Of a stretch of DNA of 10,984 bases, positions 6,246-10,984 are shown piece after piece. Where the stretch lies: the NCBI GenBank assembly GCA_026710225.1, contig JAPORI010000240.1, positions 1,294-12,277 on the forward strand, in the 5' to 3' direction. A program made the translations under genes and the position numbers. Source of the DNA: Betaproteobacteria bacterium. Its GTDB lineage: Bacteria > Pseudomonadota > Gammaproteobacteria > Tethybacterales > Tethybacteraceae. Below the pieces are notes generated by a model, which was given only the letters and a program-made list of their open reading frames with translations, was not told the origin of the DNA and did no database searches. Every line of letters begins with the position of its first letter. Positions within the stretch are counted from its first letter, which is position 1.

Positions 6246-7006
6246 CAGCCCACCACCTTGCTGCGCGCCTGATGCTGCACATCGAGCATCTCTTTGAGGG
6301 TGCTCAGCGCCTGCTGGACGAACTGCTCGTCGGAGCGGGCCGCATCGCGCATCGTCTGGCTGAGCGAATTGAGAAAGTCGCTCTCGCTTCTTGCCATCGC
6401 GCCTTCGGCCTCGGAAAGGGAACCGGAGTATCTCATTCCCGAATCGGCCATCGAACCGGCACTCTTGATCGCCTCGCTAAAGCCCTGCCACTTCTGGCTG
6501 GTTGCCTGAAACTTGGCGGTGTCCATGCCGCCGTCGGCACCGGTGGCACCCTTGGCCGCCTTCATGCTGCCGGCGATGCTGGTTGCCGAGCCGGCAATCG
6601 ATATCGTGCCGCCGGCGATCGCCCCAGCCAACTGGGCGGAAGCCTGCTCGCGAATCTTGTCGGCCTGCATGTCGGCCATCTCCTTGGCTTCGAGCATCGT
6701 GTTCAGGCTGTCGCGCATGTTGGCCAGGAACTGATCGAGCTTGCTCTTGACAATCACCAGCATCGCCCGAAACATCGCCGCCTCGAGACTGGCGGTGCTG
6801 AGCTGATCGAGAGACTGGTGGATGCCAGGCAGCGCGTTCGGGTCCTGGACAACGCCCTTGCCGATGTCGGCCAGAGCGGTCGAAACCGAGTCGATCTCCT
6901 GGTCGCCGGAAACCGGCGGCGGTGCTCCGGCCGGCGGCGCAGTATCCGCCGCTTCCGGAGCGTAGCCCGGCACCGGTGCGCCGGGAGCAATGGTGGTGTC
7001 GTTCAT
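6245..7006 (-). CDS. sctB: T3SS minor translocator SctB (YopD/IpaC/EspB type)
   Basis: A 253-residue cysteine-free protein. Residues 1-35 are a Pro/Ala-rich disordered N-terminus, as expected for an exported T3SS substrate. Residues 70-122 form a long amphipathic helix. A single glycine- and alanine-rich hydrophobic segment lies at about 125-147 (AQLAGAIAGGTISIAGSATS). A C-terminal coiled-coil region spans about 195-250. One hydrophobic segment plus C-terminal coiled coil, directly downstream of the two-segment translocator, is the signature arrangement of SctB. In the family it enters the host membrane with SctE to form the pore. ATG 7006 is preceded by a full AAAGGAGGT that overlaps the sctE stop codon; the two genes are 12 bases apart. 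Confidence 0.82.
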   Translation of the reverse strand: MNDTTIAPGAPVPGYAPEAADTAPPAGAPPPVSGDQEIDSVSTALADIGKGVVQDPNALPGIHQSLDQLSTASLEAAMFRAMLVIVKSKLDQFLANMRDSLNTMLEAKEMADMQADKIREQASAQLAGAIAGGTISIAGSATSIAGSMKAAKGATGADGGMDTAKFQATSQKWQGFSEAIKSAGSMADSGMRYSGSLSEAEGAMARSESDFLNSLSQTMRDAARSDEQFVQQALSTLKEMLDVQHQARSKVVG

Positions 7007-7018
7007 GGGTACCTCCTT

Positions 7019-8101
7019 TCAGGCATAGTTCTTCTGGCCGCTGATTACCGTCTGCCGGCTCTGGTGGGCAAGTTCGATGATTTCGTTGCTGGATGCGGTG
7101 TTTTCCGCCAGCAGCGCAATCAGCCGCTTCATGAAATCGCGGATTATCTCCATCTTATCGTTGAGCATCTTGATCAGTGCCTGGATGTCAACCTGGTCGG
7201 CCTTGATCTCCTCGCCCTCCTTCTTGTAGGTCGCCGCGGCCATGTTCGCCGAACTGGCTGCGATCTGCGACGAGGCGCTCGCCACCTGGGCGGCGGTGAC
7301 CGCGGTGCTGACCGTGGTCGCCGCCACCTTGGTTGCCGCCGCCGATATCGCGGCAAAACGGTTTATCAAGGTCGTGACCATGGTCGCGGTACCGGCGCCG
7401 CCGGAAGCTATCGACATGGCAATCTGCATGGCCATGATCACCACCGCCACCGTCACCTGGGCGGTAATCATCCCGGCGAGCTTGGCCTTTTTCGGATCCA
7501 TGCCCATTGCGATGAACATCTTGGTGAAGCCGTCGGCAATCGGTCCCATCATCTTGTCCATTGCGCCGGTTTCGCTGAGCACGGTAACCGTCACCGCCAG
7601 CGCCGCACCGCCGACTGCCGCCATCGCCACCAGTGGCGCGCCGGCACCGAACGAGGCAACCGCAATTATCGATGCGGCCAGCACCGCCAGGGCAACCGCA
7701 ATCCAGGTGAATATCTTGGCCAGCAGGCCACTCTTTTTTGCCTTCTCCGCCTTCTTGCGCAACTCCTCGGCTTTTTGCTTGTTCTCTTCGTGCTTCTTGT
7801 CGGCGATCTCCTGCTTGTTTTGCAAAAACAGTTCCTCGGCCTGCGAGGAAAGCAGGTTGAGCTTGTTCATCACCGCATTGAGCAACACAATCAGCATCTC
7901 GGTGTTGACGGTACCGGCGTCAAGCTGCGGCTGGCCGGGAATGATGCTGTCGGTCTTGGCCTGCCCCTCCGGCGGCCGCGGTGAATTGTGGGCGCTGGTG
8001 TAAGCCTTGATGTAGGCGTCGAGGGTGTCCAGATCGGCTGCAACCGCGTCGGTGGTCAGCCCACCGCCGGCATTGCCGACTCCTGCACTTGGATCGCTCA
8101 T
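7019..8101 (-). CDS. sctE: T3SS major translocator SctE (YopB/IpaB/SipB type)
   Basis: A 360-residue cysteine-free protein. Residues 1-65 are flexible and polar. A charged coiled coil runs from about 70 to 125 (QAEELFLQNKQEIADKKHEE, then KAEELRKKAEKAKK). Hydrophobic region 1 spans 127-175 (TWIAVALAVLAASIIAVASF, VGGAALAVTVTVL). Region 2 spans about 208-235 (ITAQVTVAVVIMAMQIAMSI). An Ala/Ser/Thr-rich helical part follows at 250-290, then a C-terminal amphipathic helix (MLNDKMEIIRDFMKRLIALL). Coiled coil, two membrane regions and a helical C-terminus match IpaB/YopB-type pore formers, though it is shorter than IpaB or SipB. ATG 8101 has a strong GGGAGGAAAAA upstream and lies 24 bases after the TPR chaperone stop. 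Confidence 0.87.
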   Translation of the reverse strand: MSDPSAGVGNAGGGLTTDAVAADLDTLDAYIKAYTSAHNSPRPPEGQAKTDSIIPGQPQLDAGTVNTEMLIVLLNAVMNKLNLLSSQAEELFLQNKQEIADKKHEENKQKAEELRKKAEKAKKSGLLAKIFTWIAVALAVLAASIIAVASFGAGAPLVAMAAVGGAALAVTVTVLSETGAMDKMMGPIADGFTKMFIAMGMDPKKAKLAGMITAQVTVAVVIMAMQIAMSIASGGAGTATMVTTLINRFAAISAAATKVAATTVSTAVTAAQVASASSQIAASSANMAAATYKKEGEEIKADQVDIQALIKMLNDKMEIIRDFMKRLIALLAENTASSNEIIELAHQSRQTVISGQKNYA

Positions 8102-8125
8102 CGGTTTTTCCTCCCTGCCTGGTCG

Positions 8126-8611
8126 CTACTGCTTCTGCCGCTTGCTGATCTCGGCGGCCAACTTGTCAAGTTGCGGGGCGAGCGCAGCATGATCGGGATC
8201 AACCTCAACAATCTTGAGACCGGTGGCAACCGCCTCGGCAGCCAGTTCGAGTTCCTGAGCGGCCAGATAGGTCTTGGCCAGCTCGGCGCAAAAGCGCGGC
8301 TGGGCGTCGGTGGCAAAGCCGGTGAGAAAGGCGGCAACCGACTGGACGTGATTGCCGGCCTTGCGGGCAACCTCGCCAAACAGCATCCACCACTGGGCAT
8401 TGCCGTCCTCGTGGGTGCACAGGAAGCGACAGCCGGCGAGCGCCTTTTCGTACTCGCCCTGGGAAACCAGGTCATCGACGACCACCGCCATGAACGCCAG
8501 CGTCTCGGAACTCAGTCCGCGCTGCTTGGCCAGGCTCTCGCCGGCGGCAGCCCGGTTGACCGCCGCGGGCAGATCAAACAGTTCAGCGGTCTGGCTCACA
8601 GCTTCGCCCAC
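8126..8611 (-). CDS. TPR-repeat chaperone, SycD-like, probably for a translocator
   Basis: About 161 helical residues with TPR-like pairs: LVSQGEYEKALAGCRFLC (48-65), WWMLFGEVARKAGNHVQSVA (74-93) and LAKTYLAAQELELAAEAVAT about 17 residues further on. This is the plan of class II T3SS chaperones (SycD/LcrH/IpgC), which bind short N-terminal segments of SctE and SctB. It is more divergent than the chaperone at 8964-9521. GTG 8611 overlaps the upstream gene by 16 bases; GTG 8599, which overlaps the stop as GTGA, is an equally good start and would shorten it by four residues. Immediate neighbour of sctE, which suggests SctE as partner. Confidence 0.65.
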   Translation of the reverse strand: MGEAVSQTAELFDLPAAVNRAAAGESLAKQRGLSSETLAFMAVVVDDLVSQGEYEKALAGCRFLCTHEDGNAQWWMLFGEVARKAGNHVQSVAAFLTGFATDAQPRFCAELAKTYLAAQELELAAEAVATGLKIVEVDPDHAALAPQLDKLAAEISKRQKQ

Positions 8612-8934
8612 CGGTTCATGCCGCCGCCCTTCTTCTCGCGGGGGCGCACTGCCGCCAGTTGCTGACGCAACTGCGCTTCCATCTGCTCATACTCCTTGAG
8701 GCCGTCCTCGACCATCTTGCGCACCGGACTGGGCATTGCCGACAGGTCGACCTCATCGGCTGACTTGTCGTCCGGATCGATGCCCTGCTCGATGAGTTGC
8801 TGGCGATAGGTCTTTTCCGCCTCGCGGTGCTGGGCCAGCCGGGTTGAAACCCAACTCGCCACCGCTGCGTGATTGCTCAAATCGAGTCCCTCCTCGCCAA
8901 TCACCCGCTCCTGCTGCTGGTCCTGCTGTTTCAT
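8596..8934 (-). CDS. Unrecognised 112-residue protein between two TPR chaperones
   Basis: Family not recognised. The protein is highly charged and Gln-rich. It has a helix from about 22 to 50 (NHAAVASWVSTRLAQHREAE), an acidic stretch DPDDKSADEVDLSAMPSP, a second helix (VEDGLKEYEQMEAQLRQQLA) and a basic Gly/Lys tail. There is no cysteine, signal or membrane helix. I chose ATG 8934 because AAAGGAGG lies just upstream; the open frame extends further up only as low-quality sequence overlapping the previous gene. Its place, between a SycD-type chaperone and the translocators, parallels the uncharacterised CT577 in the chlamydial scc2-CT577-copB-copD operon. That parallel is positional only. A co-chaperone or small secreted protein would fit. 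Confidence 0.75.
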   Translation of the reverse strand: MKQQDQQQERVIGEEGLDLSNHAAVASWVSTRLAQHREAEKTYRQQLIEQGIDPDDKSADEVDLSAMPSPVRKMVEDGLKEYEQMEAQLRQQLAAVRPREKKGGGMNRWAKL

Positions 8935-8963
8935 GTTAACGCCTCCTTTCCTTGTTGATGTGG

Positions 8964-9521
8964 CTATTTCTTTTTGCCGGCCGTCTTGGCCGCCGTCTTG
9001 CCGGAAGCGGTCTTGGCCAGAATCGCTTGCGCCCGGCTGCGCACTTCTGCATACTTTTCCGGGTTTTGCTCGGCCTGTTGCAGGCAGCCCTCCAGGGCCG
9101 CGCGCGCCTCGGGCGTCTTGTTGAGCAACATCAAACACTCGCCGGCGTGCAGCGATGAGGCGGCATCATCCATGTCGAGAGTTACTGCGGTTGCATAGGC
9201 TTTCAGCGCCCGGTCATATTGCTTGGCCATCTGAAAGGCGGCACCGAGCGCCCGGAAGTTGCGGCCGGTAAGCGGATCGAGTCGGCACAGCATCACGAAG
9301 ATGTCCTGGGCCGGCTTGTATTCGCCGCTTTCGTATTTCTTGGTGCCGAGTATGTACAGCGCATCGAGTTCCTCGTCGCTGATGTCAAGGATTTGCGCCA
9401 TGGTTAGCCCCTGCTCGCAAAAACCGCTCGACACACGGTCGATCACCTCCTCGATTTTGGCAGCCACGTCGCCAAAGGCTGCCGCATCGTTTGCGGTCGT
9501 TTGCGAACCGGCGCCTCCCAT
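8964..9521 (-). CDS. SycD/LcrH-type class II translocator chaperone
   Basis: 185 residues. The core carries the typical SycD wording: ISDEELDALYILGTKKYESG (47-66), YKPAQDIFVMLCRLDP, NFRALGAAFQMAKQYDRALK (88-107), YATAVTLDMDDAASSLHAGE and CLMLLNKTPEARAALEGCLQ. That makes three TPRs at about 54-87, 88-121 and 122-155. Members bind the hydrophobic translocators in the cytoplasm; some also act with regulators. ATG 9521 follows AGGGGGGA about nine bases upstream. An Ala/Lys-rich tail (KTASGKTAAKTAGKKK) after the third TPR is not part of the usual fold. A short ORF (9536-9610) precedes it, and the real N-terminus may lie there if the dinucleotide run at 9576-9586 slips. Confidence 0.88.
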   Translation of the reverse strand: MGGAGSQTTANDAAAFGDVAAKIEEVIDRVSSGFCEQGLTMAQILDISDEELDALYILGTKKYESGEYKPAQDIFVMLCRLDPLTGRNFRALGAAFQMAKQYDRALKAYATAVTLDMDDAASSLHAGECLMLLNKTPEARAALEGCLQQAEQNPEKYAEVRSRAQAILAKTASGKTAAKTAGKKK

Positions 9522-9535
9522 GACGCTAGTCCCCC

Positions 9536-9610
9536 CTAACCACAGAGCACCAGCACCGGCAGCTGCCGAAGCTGACACACTGTGTCGGTGTTGAAAATGT
9601 TGAATTCCAT
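9536..9610 (-). CDS. Short leader ORF (24 codons) ahead of the SycD-type chaperone gene
   Basis: ATG 9610 follows AAAAGGAGAC (spacing to ATG rather short) and lies about 17 nt below the predicted transcript start, so it is the first ORF on the operon mRNA. It encodes MEFNIFNTDTVCQLRQLPVL then VLCG and ends at TAG 9536, beside the G-run that serves as Shine-Dalgarno for the chaperone. The ORF contains the palindromes GACACACTGTGTC (9574-9586) and CGGCAGCTGCCG (9557-9568). It may be a regulatory leader, or the true N-terminus of the chaperone separated by a two-base slip. Confidence 0.4.
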   Translation of the reverse strand: MEFNIFNTDTVCQLRQLPVLVLCG

Positions 9611-9633
9611 GTCTCCTTTTCTCGCTTTTTTTA

Positions 9634-9663
9634 ATTATAGCACAACCGGCAGCAAAAAACCAA
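9634..9663 (-). promoter_or_regulatory. Promoter of the minus-strand chaperone-translocator-sctJ operon
   Basis: On the minus strand: TTGGTT (9658-9663), 18-bp spacer, TATAAT (9634-9639) preceded by TGC, an extended -10. Predicted start near 9627. Two copies of GCAAAAAAC on the plus strand (9652-9660 and 9668-9676, 16 bp apart) cover and flank the -35, and a direct repeat AATTATCCG/AATTACTCCG (9680-9700) lies just upstream. Confidence 0.68.
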
Positions 9664-9768
9664 ATCGGCAAAAAACGCGAATTATCCGCAAATTACTCCG
9701 AGATCAATACGCTCCAAACCGCTTTGCAACCGGCAAATACCTGAATGCAAGATTGCGGCAGATTTCAG

Positions 9769-9777
9769 TGGTATAAT
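9769..9777 (+). promoter_or_regulatory. Extended -10 promoter of sctV
   Basis: TGG followed by TATAAT at 9772-9777, within GTGGTATAAT, the same ten bases as the promoter at 3430. No good -35 is found at 16-18 bp; TTGCGG (9753-9758) is too close. This suggests reliance on the extended -10 or on an activator. Predicted start near 9784. Confidence 0.6.
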
Positions 9778-9791
9778 TAATGCCAGAAAGG

Positions 9792-9854
9792 ATGGCAACA
9801 AAACTACCTGCAAACCTGCCGGCCGTCAGCGGCCGGCGCCACCAGCCATGCTAG
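9792..9854 (+). CDS. Possible leader peptide (20 codons) overlapping the sctV start
   Basis: ATG 9792 opens a frame reading MATKLPANLPAVSGRRHQPC and stops at TAG 9852-9854, four bases after the A of the sctV ATG (ATGCTAG). GAAAGG abuts the ATG, closer than normal for a Shine-Dalgarno sequence. An in-frame ATG at 9780 lies slightly upstream of the predicted transcript start. Reality is uncertain; the overlap geometry is the main argument. Confidence 0.3.
   Translation: MATKLPANLPAVSGRRHQPC
9818..9837 (+). promoter_or_regulatory. GC-rich hairpin just upstream of the sctV start codon
   Basis: Perfect 8-bp stem GCCGGCCG / CGGCCGGC with loop TCAG, ending ten bases before ATG 9848, where the Shine-Dalgarno sequence would normally be. 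No T-run follows, so it is not an intrinsic terminator. It would be expected to limit ribosome access unless melted, for instance by translation of the overlapping short ORF. Confidence 0.55.
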
Positions 9855-10984
9855 AGGGCTACAACAGCTTCTTCGAGAAGTTGGCGCAGCGCCAGGACAT
9901 GGTGCTGGCGGTGTTCATCGTCTCGGTGATCTTCATGCTGATCATCCCGCTGCCAACCGGGCTGGTCGATGTTCTGATCGGCACCAACCTTTGCGTGGCG
10001 GTGATCCTGCTGATGGTCGCAGTCTATCTGGCGCAGCCGCTGGACTTTGCCGCCTTCCCGGCGGTGCTGCTAATCACCACATTGTTCCGGCTGGCGCTGT
10101 CGATCAGCACCACCCGGCTCATCCTGCTGCAAGCCGATGCCGGCGCAATCGTCGAGACCTTCGGCAATTTCGTGGTCGGCGGCAATCTGGTCGTCGGGCT
10201 GGTCATCTTCCTGATCCTTACCATCGTCCAGTTCATCGTCATCACCAAGGGTTCGGAGCGGGTTGCCGAGGTAAGCGCCCGCTTCTCGCTGGACGCGCTG
10301 CCCGGCAAGCAGATGAGCATCGACGCCGACATGCGCGCCGGTGCCATCTCGCTGGACGAGGCGCGGGAAATGCGCAACCGCATCCAGCGGGAAAGCAAGC
10401 TCTACGGTTCGATGGACGGTGCGATGAAGTTCGTCAAGGGTGATGCGATCGCCGGGCTGATCATCGTGTTCGTCAACATCCTCGGCGGACTGGGCATCGG
10501 CATGGCCCAGCGCGGCATGGAGTTTGCCGAGGCGCTGCGCACCTACTCGATTTTGACCATCGGCGACGGACTGGTGTCGCAGATTCCGGCCCTGTTCATC
10601 TCGATCACCGCCGGCATAATCGTCACCCGGGTCGCCGACGAAAGCCAGCAGGCAAACCTGGGACGCGACATCGGCAAGCAGATTACCGCCCAGCCGCGCG
10701 CCTTGCTGGTGGCGGCGACAATGATGATCGTCTTTGCCTTCATCCCCGGCTTTCCGACCCTGACCATGCTGTCGCTTTCCGGTGCGATCGGGATACCGGC
10801 GCTGCTGTTCATCATCATCGCCGGCAAGCAGGCCGCCGCCAAGCCGGAAACCGAGACCGAGATAACCCCGGCGCCGATCGAGACCAGCAAGGCGATCGAA
10901 GAGCGCGGCGGATTCTCGGTAACCCGCGATCCGATCTTCGCACCGACTGTGCCGCTGATGGTTGATCTGCCACCAGGAATCATC
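9848..10984 (+). CDS. sctV: T3SS export-gate protein SctV (LcrD/InvA/FlhA family), 3' part outside window
   Basis: The first 379 residues of an expected ~690. SctV forms the nonameric export gate; its membrane part works with the proton motive force and its cytosolic ring receives chaperone-substrate complexes. Seen: a short N-terminus, then membrane helices from about 18 (MVLAVFIVSVIFMLIIPLP). FRLALSISTTRLIL lies at 80-93. The FHIPEP signature is at about 138-161 (RVAEVSARFSLDALPGKQMS then IDAD). Further helices include 200-220, GDGLVSQIPALFISITAGII (239-258) and 285-325. The cytosolic domain begins near 328 through a Glu/Thr/Pro linker. The non-flagellar assignment rests on the neighbouring secretin and translocators. 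ATG 9848 has no Shine-Dalgarno sequence; no alternative start exists upstream in frame within the predicted transcript. Confidence 0.93.
   Translation, partial: MLEGYNSFFEKLAQRQDMVLAVFIVSVIFMLIIPLPTGLVDVLIGTNLCVAVILLMVAVYLAQPLDFAAFPAVLLITTLFRLALSISTTRLILLQADAGAIVETFGNFVVGGNLVVGLVIFLILTIVQFIVITKGSERVAEVSARFSLDALPGKQMSIDADMRAGAISLDEAREMRNRIQRESKLYGSMDGAMKFVKGDAIAGLIIVFVNILGGLGIGMAQRGMEFAEALRTYSILTIGDGLVSQIPALFISITAGIIVTRVADESQQANLGRDIGKQITAQPRALLVAATMMIVFAFIPGFPTLTMLSLSGAIGIPALLFIIIAGKQAAAKPETETEITPAPIETSKAIEERGGFSVTRDPIFAPTVPLMVDLPPGII

Noticed and set aside
6272..7984. A 570-codon plus-strand open frame opposite the translocator genes
   Set aside because: The product is a low-complexity His/Arg/Gly-rich shadow; the minus strand has strong Shine-Dalgarno sites and translocator architecture.
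8935..9138. N-terminal extension of the 112-residue protein up to 9138
   Set aside because: It would overlap the SycD-type chaperone C-terminus, has shadow-like composition, and a strong AAAGGAGG marks ATG 8934.
9522..9671. Chaperone start at 9671
   Set aside because: This lies upstream of the predicted transcript start and crosses the promoter; ATG 9521 fits the family N-terminus better.

Overview
The window carries part of a chromosomal non-flagellar type III secretion (T3SS, injectisome) locus from a Gram-negative bacterium of high GC content (about 60% by eye). Injectisome parts are recognisable by motif: outer-membrane secretin SctC, inner-ring lipoprotein SctJ, export-gate protein SctV, two hydrophobic translocators (SctE and SctB types), SycD-like TPR chaperones and a YscG-like small chaperone. 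The species cannot be named from sequence alone. The order chaperone, small unknown gene, then translocators recalls the chlamydial scc2-CT577-copB-copD operon. That fits, but does not prove, a PVC-superphylum host (Verrucomicrobiota or Lentisphaerota); a Desulfovibrio-type deltaproteobacterium remains possible.

Layout. Bases 1-396 (minus) hold the 5' part of a methylated-DNA-protein cysteine methyltransferase, cut by the window edge just before its active site; it looks like ordinary flanking DNA. Bases 623-2983 (plus) encode SctC, which is unusually long and ends in a SPOR domain. Bases 2984-3489 are non-coding. They hold a decayed copy of the SctC SPOR tail, a 22-bp-period repeat array, an inverted repeat and an extended -10 promoter. 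That promoter drives 3490-4179 (plus), a 229-residue helical protein without cysteine that may be the needle-tip protein. Bases 4261-4774 (minus) hold fragments of an AbiEi/AbiEii toxin-antitoxin pair, abutting the stop codon of sctJ.

A minus-strand operon runs from a promoter near 9634-9663 down to 4775: a short leader ORF, a SycD-type chaperone, a 112-residue unknown protein, a second TPR chaperone, SctE, SctB, the YscG-like protein, a 104-residue unknown protein and SctJ. Most joints overlap or are tightly spaced with strong Shine-Dalgarno sequences, so it is probably one transcript. Divergently, an extended -10 promoter at 9769-9777 drives sctV, which runs off the window end. Its start codon has no Shine-Dalgarno sequence but sits behind a GC-rich hairpin and overlaps the stop codon of a tiny ORF.

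Working together (known roles of the families): SctC and SctJ form the outer and inner membrane rings, SctV forms the export gate, the TPR proteins hold the translocators soluble before export, and SctE/SctB form the host-membrane pore, with the 3490-4179 product possibly at the tip. Not seen in this window: SctD, the needle SctF, the ATPase SctN, SctR/S/T/U and the cytoplasmic sorting platform.
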